This document shows, one piece after another, positions 40,218 through 49,853 of a DNA stretch of 64,000 nucleotides. The translations under genes were made by a program, and so were the position numbers. The notes beneath the pieces were generated by a model. That model was not told the origin of the DNA and ran no database searches. It saw nothing but the letters and a program-made list of their open reading frames with translations. Within the stretch, counting starts at the first letter, position 1; each line of letters begins with the position of its first letter. Origin of the DNA: JANRLJ01 sp033762735 (GTDB taxonomy: Bacteria > Chloroflexota > Anaerolineae > Aggregatilineales > Phototrophicaceae); contig JANRLJ010000190.1 of assembly GCA_033762735.1 (NCBI GenBank), forward strand, positions 1 through 64,000, given 5' to 3'.

Positions 40218-41705
40218 ATGTCCAAGTTACGTTTTGCTCCGCTTATCCTGCTGCTTTTTGTTCTCGCCATCAATATCGTTCCCCTCAGCGCCCAGGATCC
40301 CATCATTATCCGCCAGCTTGACCACTTGGTCGTGCAAACGCCAGCCTTCGACCTGGCGATTGAACAATTCGAGGCTGATCATCCTGGTGTGCAGATCGAG
40401 CGCGAAGTGCTGACCAACGCCGCCGAAGTGCTGCAATTCGCCTTTACCGACCCCAGCACCGCGCCGCACGTCTTCATTGCCAACATTCTCGAACCGGCCC
40501 AGATGCGGAGCCTGGTCGATGCGGGCTACGTCTATTCGCTCGATCAGTTCCCCGACTGGGAAGAATTCCTGAGCCGTTTCCCCGCACCCGACGCCGCTGT
40601 CGCGCCCGGCCAGAACGTCTATGATGATGTGGTAGTGTCGATGAAGTTCGACGCCGACCAGTGGTGGCACCAGTATTACATCAACCTGAACCTGTATGAG
40701 CAGGCGGGTATTGTGGACGACAACGGCGACCCGATAATCCCCTCCACGTGGGAAGCAATGGTCGAAAACGCCTATACCATCCACGAAGCGACGGGCGCTT
40801 ACGGGTTCAGCTATCCGGGTGCAAATCCGGGTCTGTTCGGTTTCTACTGGTGGACATGCTACCTTTCCAGCATCGCCTACGGCCCGCGCGGTTTCGGCTA
40901 TGACATGCGCACGGGCGAATTCACGGCAGCGGAAAATCCCTGCTTTGAAACCATCATCACCGATCTGCTGCGGATGCGCGACGACGGCATTCTCCCGCCC
41001 GACATGCTGGCGATTGACGATGAACCCAACCGCGCGCTTTTCGCTGAGGATCAGGTCGCGCACATCCTGACGGGTGTGTGGGCGATCACGGGCTGGGAGC
41101 AGACGCATCCCGAATTCACCAATTACACCTCTGTTCCGGTGCCGCTTGTCGGTGTCGATGCTCCGACCAAACTCTATCCGCAGAACCCGGCTGGCGTCTT
41201 CCTGTCGATTTCCACCGCTGCGGCAGAAGACCCTGCCCTGCTGGAGGCAACCTGGGAATGGTATAAGTTCATCTACAGCGAAGAGTTCGGGCGCATCTGG
41301 GCAGAGACGGGCAACGGCCTGAGCATCTTCACACCGGGCGACCCGCAGCAGTATGCCACGCAGCAGAACGCAGGTGCTTTTGCCTCTGCCCAGTTCTTCG
41401 CCCCCGATCCTGAACCACAGCTGGCCCGTCGCAATCCTGACGTTGGACGGCTTGAACAAACGCTGATTGGCCCAACGGAAGCGGATGTGCTAGTCGGCAT
41501 CTTCAGTGGGCAGATCACCGACTGGCGCGAAGCCCTGGCCGATCTGGACGCGCGTTACACCGAAGCCTTTGAAATCGCGCTGGAAGACGCCCAGGCCGCA
41601 GGTGCAAACCTGACCATCGAGGACTTTATCGTGCGCGACTGGGTGCCGGAAGAACCCTACACCACACCGCTGGAACCCGGTCACTACCCCGGCGCGTCAC
41701 AGTAG
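40218..41705 (+). CDS. Sugar ABC transporter binding protein 2
   Basis: A 495-residue binding protein with a signal peptide (residues 1-22, ending PLSAQD) and the large-lobe pattern of family 1 binding proteins, longer than usual because of a C-terminal extension. AGGAGAAAAAAT precedes the ATG at 40218; the earlier ATG at 40119 sits on the operator. The long form suggests a bulky oligosaccharide. It shares an operon with two permeases and a secreted GH10 xylanase. Confidence 0.88.
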   Translation: MSKLRFAPLILLLFVLAINIVPLSAQDPIIIRQLDHLVVQTPAFDLAIEQFEADHPGVQIEREVLTNAAEVLQFAFTDPSTAPHVFIANILEPAQMRSLVDAGYVYSLDQFPDWEEFLSRFPAPDAAVAPGQNVYDDVVVSMKFDADQWWHQYYINLNLYEQAGIVDDNGDPIIPSTWEAMVENAYTIHEATGAYGFSYPGANPGLFGFYWWTCYLSSIAYGPRGFGYDMRTGEFTAAENPCFETIITDLLRMRDDGILPPDMLAIDDEPNRALFAEDQVAHILTGVWAITGWEQTHPEFTNYTSVPVPLVGVDAPTKLYPQNPAGVFLSISTAAAEDPALLEATWEWYKFIYSEEFGRIWAETGNGLSIFTPGDPQQYATQQNAGAFASAQFFAPDPEPQLARRNPDVGRLEQTLIGPTEADVLVGIFSGQITDWREALADLDARYTEAFEIALEDAQAAGANLTIEDFIVRDWVPEEPYTTPLEPGHYPGASQ

Positions 41706-41730
41706 TGGCAATCCATCATCAATAAAGAAG

Positions 41731-41759
41731 CAGGGGCGCGACAGTTCGCCGCGCCCCTG
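41731..41759 (+). repeat. Intercistronic hairpin after binding-protein gene 2
   Basis: CAGGGGCGCG and CGCGCCCCTG pair over ten bases with a nine-base loop and no T run, the same position as the hairpin in the first sugar operon. Confidence 0.75.
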
Positions 41760-41802
41760 AAAATCCTTTTTCCCACTGTTTATCAAAACAAAGTTATTGG
41801 CA

Positions 41803-43548
41803 ATGGTAAAACTTACGACAACCCGCTCCCCAGCCACGTCCCTTCCCGCTTCACGCAGTCTCGCACGGGAAACGGCAAACCGTTTCCTTGAAACCCTGGT
41901 CGGCCTTGCGCGGCAGGCCATCACGGCGGATACACTTACGCTTGGCTTTGCGCTTCTCGTCCTGCTCAAGTTTGTCAACGGCTTCTGGTATCGGGTGGAT
42001 GAGCGAACGGCAGTCACAGGCTGGCAGTTGATGACCAACGGCAGTCTGGAAGGGGTGACGCTCACACAGGGCATTGGTGCCTTTATCGCCCTGGTGCCCC
42101 TGCTGAGCATCGTGGTAATTGGTGCCGTTCTGTTCAGCCTGATGCGTTCGGGTCAAGCTGCCCGCGTCCCCGCCTTCATCGCGTGGGTTGGGCTGGCGAT
42201 CATGCTAATTTGCGGAGTTTATCTGCTGGAAATCGCCGGGACGCCACGCCAGAGCCGTGCGCTTGATCTTGGCTTCTGGCTGTCGCTGTCTGGCGCGATG
42301 GGACTGGTGATTCAGCTCTACTTCAATCGCCCGGTAGCAATTTCGCAGCGGACGCGCTTCGGCATTATGGCAGCGTTGACCTTTGTGAACATGCTGCTCT
42401 ATAGTCTGACGCTGGCAATGCAGATCGCGCGGTCGCGTTCCGGCGACTCAGTGGCGTTTGAAATTACCTCGCTGATTGGCCTTGCTTTGTATGGTGCAGC
42501 GATTGGCACCTACATCACGGGCAACATCTTCCGCCGCAAAGGACACAACCCTCGACTGGGACGGTTGATTGGCGCGATTGTCGGCGCGTTCGGGCATCTG
42601 CTGCTGCTGATCCCCTTATGGATTTATACACCTACCACCGCCGATGCGCCGCGTCAGCGCATCAAAATTGACGAGATTACGTGGGGTATGGTTTTGCTGT
42701 TCCCCTGGCTTGCCAGCTTTATCCTGCTGACGGTCTACCCCATGCTCGATTCCTACCGCGTGGCGCTCTATAACTGGCAGGGCTTTGGCGAACCAAGCCA
42801 GTTCGTCGGGCTGCGGCATGTCAAAAACGTGATCGAAGACCCCATTTTCTGGCGTTCACTCCGCAACACCGTTACCTATACGGCTGTGCTGGTGCCGATT
42901 CAGCTAAGCCTGGCGCTGATGCTGGCGCTGATTCTAAACCGCAAGCGGATGCAGTTTGCCGTTCTGTATCGCACGATTTTCTTCCTGCCTGCTGTGACGA
43001 GCGTGGCGGTAGTGGCGGTGGTGATGCGGCTGATTCTGGGCAACTTCGGCATTAATCTGAGTGAACTGGTCGGCATTAACCCGCCCGTCAACCCGATCAG
43101 CGATGCACGGCTGGCACTGGTATCGGTCATCGGGTTCGGCATCTGGCACTCGTTCGGCGTGAACCTGATCTATTTCCTGGCAGCGCTGCAAACCGTCCCG
43201 GAAGAACTCTATGACGCGGCACAGGTAGACGGCGCGAACTGGTTCCAGCAGTTGATCCACATCACGCTGCCGAGTATTCGCCCCATCAGCGTGATTGTGA
43301 TCTTCATGGCCTTCATCGGCAGCATGTATGTGTTTGAACAGTCGTTTGTGCTGACGCGCGGCGGCCCCTATTTCGCCAGCCAGGTCGTGACGGGCTACAT
43401 CTATAACTACGCCTTCCGCCAACCGGGCACACAGCTCACGCCCAACTTCGGCTATGCTTCGGCGGCGGCGCTGTTCTTCGCGGTGATTATGCTCGGCCTG
43501 ACCGTGACCAATTATGTGATTACCAATCGAATGAGGCGAAACGCATGA
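41803..43548 (+). CDS. Sugar ABC permease (MalF type) with a long membrane N-terminal extension
   Basis: A 581-residue protein. The last 290 residues are a normal MalF-type permease with EELYDAAQVDGANWFQQLIHITLP. The first 280 residues add about six further hydrophobic segments (for example residues 45-60, 90-125, 135-150, 160-180) that are not part of the core family. MalF of enteric bacteria has only two extra helices. The extension may be a docking module. The ATG at 41803 is preferred over TTG 41797. Overlaps the next gene by four bases. Confidence 0.85.
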   Translation: MVKLTTTRSPATSLPASRSLARETANRFLETLVGLARQAITADTLTLGFALLVLLKFVNGFWYRVDERTAVTGWQLMTNGSLEGVTLTQGIGAFIALVPLLSIVVIGAVLFSLMRSGQAARVPAFIAWVGLAIMLICGVYLLEIAGTPRQSRALDLGFWLSLSGAMGLVIQLYFNRPVAISQRTRFGIMAALTFVNMLLYSLTLAMQIARSRSGDSVAFEITSLIGLALYGAAIGTYITGNIFRRKGHNPRLGRLIGAIVGAFGHLLLLIPLWIYTPTTADAPRQRIKIDEITWGMVLLFPWLASFILLTVYPMLDSYRVALYNWQGFGEPSQFVGLRHVKNVIEDPIFWRSLRNTVTYTAVLVPIQLSLALMLALILNRKRMQFAVLYRTIFFLPAVTSVAVVAVVMRLILGNFGINLSELVGINPPVNPISDARLALVSVIGFGIWHSFGVNLIYFLAALQTVPEELYDAAQVDGANWFQQLIHITLPSIRPISVIVIFMAFIGSMYVFEQSFVLTRGGPYFASQVVTGYIYNYAFRQPGTQLTPNFGYASAAALFFAVIMLGLTVTNYVITNRMRRNA

Positions 43549-44441
43549 GCGCCGTGACTGCTTATCCAGCGGCTGCCCCCCGGCCTGGCCGCCGATCTTC
43601 CCATAAGTCTATTACCCGCTACTGGCGCGAGTGGATTCTCCATGCGGTGCTGATTGCGATTGCGCTGGTCTATATTTTTCCGTTTGTCTGGGTGGTAGGA
43701 AGCGCACTTAAAACCGAGCGTGAGTTCTTCTCTCAGGGGATTAATCCGCTGCCGCCGGGGGAACTGCAATGGCAGAACTTTCAGGAAGCGTGGATACGTG
43801 CCAACTTCAGCCAGTATATGTTCAATACTGTCTTCATCGCGGCGTCGGTGGCGTTTTTCTCCATTCTGTTCGGGTCAATCACGGCCTATACCCTTTCGCG
43901 GCTGGATGTTCCCGGAAAGAACGGCATTGTCGCGCTGATTGGCATCCTCTTTCTGCTGCCACAGGGCTATACCATCATTTCCACGTATGAAGTGATGACC
44001 AAGTTCCGGCTGATCGGGTCGCTTTACCCGGTAATTCTGATCGTGACCGTCGGCAGCATCCCTATGAACACCTTTTTCCTCTATGGCTACATGCGCTCTA
44101 TCCCGGGTGAATTAGAGGAAGCATCGATCATCGACGGTGCAACGGTGTGGCAGCGCTATCTCTACATCATCATGCCCATGTGCAGACCGATGCTGGGGAC
44201 GCTGGGGCTGTTTATGTTCCTCAAGGGCTGGAACGAATTCTTCCTGTCGCTGGTGTTCACGCTGAGCAACCCCAGCCTTCGCACCCTGTCGATTGGGATG
44301 TATGCCTTTGTGGGGCTGAACTCCCGCGAGTGGACGCTGATCTGCGCGGGGGCGGTCATCAGCATTCTGCCCGTCATCATCCTGTTCATCTTTTTGCAGC
44401 GCTATTTCGTGCAGGCGTTCGCCGGGGCGATCAAGAGCTAG
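43545..44441 (+). CDS. Sugar ABC permease (MalG type)
   Basis: A 298-residue permease with a short basic N-terminus, six helices, the EAA loop LEEASIIDGATVWQRYLYIIMP and the ending QRYFVQAFAGAIKS typical of the family. Translationally coupled (ATGA) to the MalF-type partner. As in the first cluster no ATPase is encoded. Confidence 0.9.
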   Translation: MSAVTAYPAAAPRPGRRSSHKSITRYWREWILHAVLIAIALVYIFPFVWVVGSALKTEREFFSQGINPLPPGELQWQNFQEAWIRANFSQYMFNTVFIAASVAFFSILFGSITAYTLSRLDVPGKNGIVALIGILFLLPQGYTIISTYEVMTKFRLIGSLYPVILIVTVGSIPMNTFFLYGYMRSIPGELEEASIIDGATVWQRYLYIIMPMCRPMLGTLGLFMFLKGWNEFFLSLVFTLSNPSLRTLSIGMYAFVGLNSREWTLICAGAVISILPVIILFIFLQRYFVQAFAGAIKS

Positions 44442-44503
44442 TTTCGCCTCGTAGAGTAAAAGCACTGCACCTTTTTCAAACATTAAAACGCTCTGGAGGG
44501 AAA

Positions 44504-46321
44504 ATGTTGGCAAAACACTCCCGTCTGTTTTCGCTTTGCCTGCTGCTGGTGCTGATGGCCGTTGGACTCACAGCAGCGCAGGACACTACATCCATGACCC
44601 TGCGCGAGCTGGCGGAGGCGCGGGGAATCAGCATCGGGGGCGCGGTCAATTCCTGGGAACTGGGCGACGCGCAGTATGAAGATACCGTGACGCGACACTT
44701 TAATACGATTGTGCTGGCGAACGATGTCAAGATGTGCATCGTCCAGCCGGAGGAAGATGTCTTTGATTTTGCGGGCGCTGACCGCGTGATCGAATTCGCC
44801 GAAGCGCACGACATGCAGGTACGCGGGCATGTGCTGGTGTGGCACGGCTGCTTCCCGGAATGGCTGCACGGGCGCGACCTCACCCGCGAGGAAGCGATTG
44901 CCATCATGCGCGAACACATTATGACAGTGGTGGGGCGCTATCGCGGGCGTATTGCGGTCTGGGATGTGGTCAATGAAGCGTTCGTGAGCGATGGCCGCCG
45001 CCGCGAGGAGTCCATGTGGCAGCAGTGGATTGGGGATGACTACATCGAACTCGCCTTCCGCTTCGCGCATGAGGCTGACCCCGACGCCCTGCTGTTCTAT
45101 AACGATGCTGACGGCGAAATCATCAATGCCAAATCGAACGCTATTTACGAACTGGTGCGCGACCTTCGGCTGGCGGACGTACCGATTCACGGCGTCGGGA
45201 TGCAGATGCACGTCACGCTCGGCGAGGTGGGTGAGGGTGGCCTGCTCGATCCGGTATCGCTTAATCAGAACATTCGGCGGCTCGGTCAGTTGGGCTTGCA
45301 GGTAGAAATCACGGAAATGGATGTTGCCCATCGTGGCGCACCGAATGACGAAATCCGGGCGGGCATCGCCGGGACATACTACCAGATTTTTGAAACGTGC
45401 CTCAGTACGCCCTTCTGCACCGGGCTGATCACCTGGGGTGTGCATGATGCCAGCACATGGCTGCGTGACCCGCAGTGGTCGCCCAATCCCGAAGTAGGCC
45501 CACTGCTGTTCAACGACGATTTCGAGCCGAACCCGGCGTATGATGCCATGCGAGACGTATTGGCGCGGTCGCTGGAACTCCCGCCGATTCTATCGGATGA
45601 GCAGATTGCGGCCTTCACGGATGTTGCGACGGTGACGGTTTCCATCAGCGAGCCACAGAAGTCCGATCCCGACCAGCTTGCGCCGGACAGCGCACACGGC
45701 GGTCTGTATTATGTTGCGTTCCCGGTCTCCATTACGCTGGACGGTGAAGCCGAAGATTGGGTAAATATCCCCCGCGATACCGTCTTTGAAGGCCCATTGG
45801 AAGATGGCACGACGGCGGCGACGTTTGCTGCGGCAGCAGATGCCGAATACTTCTACTTCCTGGCCGAAATTACGGATGAAAACGTGGTTTATGGAGAGGT
45901 TGACCCGGTATCGAACTGGTATCAGGAAGACTCCATCGAATTCTATCTGAACACGACGGGGAACCTTACCTTGACGGATTATCAGCCCGGCGTGGTGCAG
46001 ATTGGGATTTCTGCCGCGAATATTGACAGCGACGGCGAAACGCTGGTGGGCGGCAGCCGCTCAGCTGATGCCCAGGTGGAGGCGGTTGTCGTCCGCACTG
46101 AGAGCGGCTATCGGGTAGAAGCGCGTGTTCCTCTGCAAACCGAGGTCTGGTCGATTACGCCGGAGCAAGGTGGTACGCTGGGTTTCCAGGTGCATCTGAA
46201 TGGCTCCTCCGGGGATGGGCGCGATACCAAGCTGATCTGGTCGGCTTATGACACCGATGACCAGTCGTGGATGAACCCCAGCGTCTTCGGCCAGTTGATG
46301 TTCTGGAACATTGACGAATAG
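44504..46321 (+). CDS. Secreted GH10 endo-beta-1,4-xylanase with C-terminal CBM9-like domain
   Basis: A 605-residue exported enzyme. Signal peptide 1-25 (ending LTAAQD), GH10 barrel from about 30 to 370 with the acid/base Glu158 (WDVVNEAF) and nucleophile Glu270 (VEITEMDV), and a beta-sandwich from about 410 to 605 (LDGEAEDW, EDSIEFYLN, YRVEARVPL) resembling CBM9-type domains that bind xylan or cellulose ends. GGAGGG lies just before ATG 44504; the longer in-frame ORF overlaps the permease gene. Last gene of the LacI-2 operon, so xylan is the probable target of the whole cluster. Confidence 0.92.
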   Translation: MLAKHSRLFSLCLLLVLMAVGLTAAQDTTSMTLRELAEARGISIGGAVNSWELGDAQYEDTVTRHFNTIVLANDVKMCIVQPEEDVFDFAGADRVIEFAEAHDMQVRGHVLVWHGCFPEWLHGRDLTREEAIAIMREHIMTVVGRYRGRIAVWDVVNEAFVSDGRRREESMWQQWIGDDYIELAFRFAHEADPDALLFYNDADGEIINAKSNAIYELVRDLRLADVPIHGVGMQMHVTLGEVGEGGLLDPVSLNQNIRRLGQLGLQVEITEMDVAHRGAPNDEIRAGIAGTYYQIFETCLSTPFCTGLITWGVHDASTWLRDPQWSPNPEVGPLLFNDDFEPNPAYDAMRDVLARSLELPPILSDEQIAAFTDVATVTVSISEPQKSDPDQLAPDSAHGGLYYVAFPVSITLDGEAEDWVNIPRDTVFEGPLEDGTTAATFAAAADAEYFYFLAEITDENVVYGEVDPVSNWYQEDSIEFYLNTTGNLTLTDYQPGVVQIGISAANIDSDGETLVGGSRSADAQVEAVVVRTESGYRVEARVPLQTEVWSITPEQGGTLGFQVHLNGSSGDGRDTKLIWSAYDTDDQSWMNPSVFGQLMFWNIDE

Positions 46322-46327
46322 GCTATG

Positions 46328-47125
46328 TTACGTCCACAGGCTTAGCGCACCGAAAGTGGTCAGCCTGTCGGGATATTGCGTGACAAGACGCTGCAAAAAG
46401 CCATGCCAGCGCTGGAGGGCGTCGGCTTCTGGCGCACTCCAGTCGGCGAAGAACGACCAGTAGTGATTGAGGCAGACGAACGTCACATCTGGCTCATCGG
46501 CTTCTAAAGCCCGATTCCAGAGGAGCAGGTCATCGAAAGGATGTGGCGCGGCACTTCCGAAGATGTAACCGCCGCCCGCTTTGATGGCCTGATGCGCGGG
46601 GACCTGCCCAAACGGTGGCGGCACATTCGCCGGGTGCAGGCTGATCGTCAGTCCCGCATCCAGCACATGCGCCAGGGCGTGCGCGGAGATGGCTTCGTAG
46701 GGCGCGAGAAACGTGCGAATGGGGATGCCGGGGAATACTTCTGCGAACATCGCCAGTCCTGCTTCCAGGTGATGGCGGAAAGTGTCGCTTGCTTTTCCCG
46801 CTTCCACCACACATTCCAGCCAGCGATGCGTATAGCCGTGCAGACAGAGTTCGACAAGCCCCTGCTTTGCCAGCCTGTAGAGAAAATCACACAGGGTTGG
46901 ATTGTCGGTCAGCGGGAAGTGCTTCTCCTGCCCGCGAAAGGCAGGTGGAATGTTCAGGTCGATGAATGTGCCCGAAGCGCCGGGAATACGAATGCTGGCA
47001 TCATGCAGTGGAATAACCCCCAGGCACACGGGCAGGCCGCGCATCCACAGCGGCGCGTAAACCTGTTCGAGCATGTCCGGGTGGGTGAAAGTGCTGGTAT
47101 CGTCGTCGCGCAGAATAATTTTCAT
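46328..47125 (-). CDS. Polysaccharide-deacetylase-like protein (NodB fold)
   Basis: A 265-residue protein whose N-terminus reads MKIILRDDDTSTFT and which has CLHGYTHRWL near residue 100, together resembling the Asp pair and HxxxH of DUF2334 and polysaccharide deacetylase folds. The end is less typical. No signal peptide. The start at 47125 is preferred because the longer ORF (to 47239) overlaps the divergent gene. It converges on the xylanase gene with six bases between. Removal of acetyl groups from sugars is plausible but unproven. Confidence 0.55.
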   Translation of the reverse strand: MKIILRDDDTSTFTHPDMLEQVYAPLWMRGLPVCLGVIPLHDASIRIPGASGTFIDLNIPPAFRGQEKHFPLTDNPTLCDFLYRLAKQGLVELCLHGYTHRWLECVVEAGKASDTFRHHLEAGLAMFAEVFPGIPIRTFLAPYEAISAHALAHVLDAGLTISLHPANVPPPFGQVPAHQAIKAGGGYIFGSAAPHPFDDLLLWNRALEADEPDVTFVCLNHYWSFFADWSAPEADALQRWHGFLQRLVTQYPDRLTTFGALSLWT

Positions 47126-47171
47126 TGGAAGTCCGCAGTTCAAGCACTGAACACAGCAAAGGTACATCATC

Positions 47172-48983
47172 ATGGTTTTATGGCAAGGTGAAAACGAGCA
47201 TCTCAGCGTCATCCTCTTCGAGGACGCTTCTGCTTCCATCCGCGACCATCAGACGGGCGCGATGTGGCAAATGGGGCGGGTAGCGATGCAGGAGGACAAC
47301 ATTGTCGATTGGGGTCACTGCTGGCTGCGGACGGAGCGCTCCCCCTGCGAGGAGTACCCGGCGCGCTTTCGCGGTGAGGTGGAAGGCGACCATCTGCGTT
47401 TTACCCTGATCGGGCAGGAAGGCCAAGCAGTCGGCCAGTTCTGTGTTGAACCCCGATTGAACGGCTCCTGGCTGGATTTCCGCATCTTCGACATTGACGC
47501 TTCGCTCCCCAGCCTGGTTTTCCCGACGCCGATTGAGTCCGAAAGCCTGATCTTCCCACAGAATCAGGGACGGTGGGTGAAAGAACCGCTCAACATGCCC
47601 TACTGGTGGGTGTATCCGGTGCATCTGCGGATGCGCTGGTTCGGTGGGCTGCGCGGCGATCAGGGTTGGATCGCCATCCTGCACGAAGGCTATGCAGACG
47701 GTGGCACACTGGCGACACAACTTTCCGCATCCCCGGCGTGGCTGCGGTCGATGGGCAAATGGAACGGGGAACGAGTGGTGCGCTACGGTTTCACCAGCGG
47801 CGGCTACGTGGGCATGGCGAAAGCCTACCGCGCTTATGCCATTGAGCAGGGAATGTTTCGTTCTCTGGCAGAAAAGCTGGACGAGCGTCCTGCTGGCCGC
47901 AGCCTGCTCGGTGGGCATGTCCTGTCATTTTTTATGGCCGAAGCCAAACACCGCTACCGCTATGAAGACCGCTATTGGCCCGTGCCCGGGGATTTACCAG
48001 CGGAAGGGAAATCCCCCGACGTTTATATCAGCTATACTGACGCAGCGCGGTTAATCGACCATGCGCGAGCAGAAGGCGCAGAGCGGGGACTGGTCGTACT
48101 GCGCGGTTGGATTAACGGCGGGTATGATGAGTCGCACCCCGATATTTTCCCTTATGAGCCTTCGCTGGGAACAGTCAATGAACTGCAAGGGCTGCTCGCA
48201 CTCGATCAGAGGTTTACTGCGGCGCTGCACGACAACTACCAGGACATTTATCCACAGTCACCCTCGTTCCCGAAAGGCATAATCCGCACCCATAATGGCA
48301 GGTTCATGCGTGGCGGTGTCTGGGCTGGGGGACAATCGTATCTGATTAACGCCCGTGATGGACTGGCAAATGCACGTCATAACTGGAATGAACTGTGCAA
48401 GCTGAACCCACAGGCCATGTTCATTGATACCACAATTGGTGTTCAGATGTACGAGAACTATGCGCCCGAAGCGTTGCAGACACGCGCGGATGACCTGCGC
48501 GACAAAAAAGCGCTGCTTCAGTTTTTCCGTGACGAGGGGCAGATTGTCGGCAGTGAGGAAGGCTCAGACTTTGGTGTTCCCCTGGTGGAATGGATCGAGA
48601 ACCGCCACATGCGCACTCCGGGCGTTTCAATTCCGTTGTGGCCGCTGGTGTTCCATGATGCCGCTTTCTGCACTCGCTATCTGCGTCCGGTGGATGACGG
48701 CCTGACGGATCTGCTATGGGGGTATATGCTCCTGTGGGATTTCCGACAGCGCGAGACATGGGAAGCGAACCTGGCGGGGATAAAAAAGCTGACTCATGTG
48801 GCGGATTGGCATCGGCGCATTGGTCTGGATGAAATGCTTTCACACCGTTACCTGAGCGAGGATGGGCAGGTGGAGGAAACGGTATTTTCGTCCGGAGTCG
48901 CTGTGCGCGTCAATTTTGCTGGCGAAGCCCGTACCGTCGAAGGAAAGACGCTTTCGGCAGGTCAGTATCAAATTCTCGAATAG
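47172..48983 (+). CDS. Putative glycoside hydrolase of unknown family
   Basis: A 603-residue cytoplasmic protein. Residues 1-200 look like an N-terminal beta-sandwich as in clan GH-D/GH101-like enzymes; the middle has VYISYTDAARLIDHARAEG and LVVLRGWINGGYDESHPD (barrel strands), then MFIDTTIG and GSEEGSDFGVPLVEW, which carry acidic residues placed like a nucleophile and an acid/base. A small sandwich closes the protein. It resembles DUF5696-type proteins, but I cannot assign an activity. Its start lies 46 bases from the divergent deacetylase-like gene. Confidence 0.6.
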   Translation: MVLWQGENEHLSVILFEDASASIRDHQTGAMWQMGRVAMQEDNIVDWGHCWLRTERSPCEEYPARFRGEVEGDHLRFTLIGQEGQAVGQFCVEPRLNGSWLDFRIFDIDASLPSLVFPTPIESESLIFPQNQGRWVKEPLNMPYWWVYPVHLRMRWFGGLRGDQGWIAILHEGYADGGTLATQLSASPAWLRSMGKWNGERVVRYGFTSGGYVGMAKAYRAYAIEQGMFRSLAEKLDERPAGRSLLGGHVLSFFMAEAKHRYRYEDRYWPVPGDLPAEGKSPDVYISYTDAARLIDHARAEGAERGLVVLRGWINGGYDESHPDIFPYEPSLGTVNELQGLLALDQRFTAALHDNYQDIYPQSPSFPKGIIRTHNGRFMRGGVWAGGQSYLINARDGLANARHNWNELCKLNPQAMFIDTTIGVQMYENYAPEALQTRADDLRDKKALLQFFRDEGQIVGSEEGSDFGVPLVEWIENRHMRTPGVSIPLWPLVFHDAAFCTRYLRPVDDGLTDLLWGYMLLWDFRQRETWEANLAGIKKLTHVADWHRRIGLDEMLSHRYLSEDGQVEETVFSSGVAVRVNFAGEARTVEGKTLSAGQYQILE

Positions 48984-49043
48984 GCTGCAAGGCCTTCTCC
49001 GCTGTCACTATTCCGCCATTAAGGGGAAGTCAGGAAGCGCTGC

Positions 49044-49712
49044 TTATTCCAGGGTCAGCGCTTCCAGCATCGGACGATTGAGGATGTAAATACACGGGTA
49101 GTCCACACGGATGCCGCCCCCTTCTACCAGGTCTTTCAGCACACGATTAAGGTGGCGGGTTGATGAACCCAGCAGCGAAGCCAACCCTTCTTTGTCCGGC
49201 AGCACCACCGCCCCATCTTCGTTGGAATGCTGTGCCAGCAGATACACCGCCAGCCGATTGACCAGCGGCAGCAGGTGGTTGATCTGAAAGTTGTTGGTTT
49301 TATAGAGCTTATCGCACAGTTGACCAATGATAAACCGCAGGAAGCGCGGGTCTTCGGTGCCATAGCGATGCACATAATGGCTGGCAATGCCCAGCATCGT
49401 CGTGTCCTTGGTGGCAATCACGTTACTTCTGACAGGCTCTTTGTTGATGATTTCCAGATCACCAATCGCCGTAAATGGGTTGGATACCGCGAATACCGCC
49501 AGCTTGCCGTTCAGATGATAGTGATGACACTGCACCTGCCCTTCCACCAGAAAATACAGAAAATCCTGTTCGTCCTGCTCGATGAACACGGTGGAATACG
49601 CCGGGAAGTGGAACAGTTGCAGGTGGCTGAGCAACTGATCGTTCAGGAAGCTGGTCATCTCAAATTTGGCGACGTAACGCTGGATCGCTGACTCTGCCTG
49701 GGCGACACGCAT
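49044..49712 (-). CDS. Crp/Fnr family regulator (YeiL-like)
   Basis: A 222-residue regulator with a cyclic-nucleotide-type beta-roll (PAYSTVFIEQDEQDFLYFLVEG, in part) and a C-terminal winged helix with LPDKEGLASLLGSSTRHLNRVL. No iron-sulfur Cys set at the N-terminus, so not an FNR. Start taken at ATG 49712 with GGAG eight bases upstream. Its targets are unknown; a 14-bp palindrome lies 66 bases upstream. Confidence 0.8.
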   Translation of the reverse strand: MRVAQAESAIQRYVAKFEMTSFLNDQLLSHLQLFHFPAYSTVFIEQDEQDFLYFLVEGQVQCHHYHLNGKLAVFAVSNPFTAIGDLEIINKEPVRSNVIATKDTTMLGIASHYVHRYGTEDPRFLRFIIGQLCDKLYKTNNFQINHLLPLVNRLAVYLLAQHSNEDGAVVLPDKEGLASLLGSSTRHLNRVLKDLVEGGGIRVDYPCIYILNRPMLEALTLE

Positions 49713-49777
49713 CACCAAGTCTCCATTCTTGTCTTATTGGAACCAATTCCATTCTACCCCAGTCTCACTTCGAGTTG

Positions 49778-49791
49778 AGGACATATGTCCT
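49778..49791. promoter_or_regulatory. Perfect 14-bp palindrome
   Basis: AGGACATATGTCCT lies between the divergent Crp-family gene and the small histidine-rich ORF. It may be an operator for the Crp-family protein, although it lacks the usual TGTGA half-site. Confidence 0.35.
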
Positions 49792-49853
49792 TGAGGCCAA
49801 AGCGCAATCGGCTTATTCTGCAAAGGACGACACGAAGGAAAGGAGAACGGGTC

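Noticed and set aside
40227..41459. A 410-codon minus-strand ORF opposite the sugar-binding protein
   Set aside because: Antisense frame of a clear gene with signal peptide and family similarity; the reverse product has no domain.
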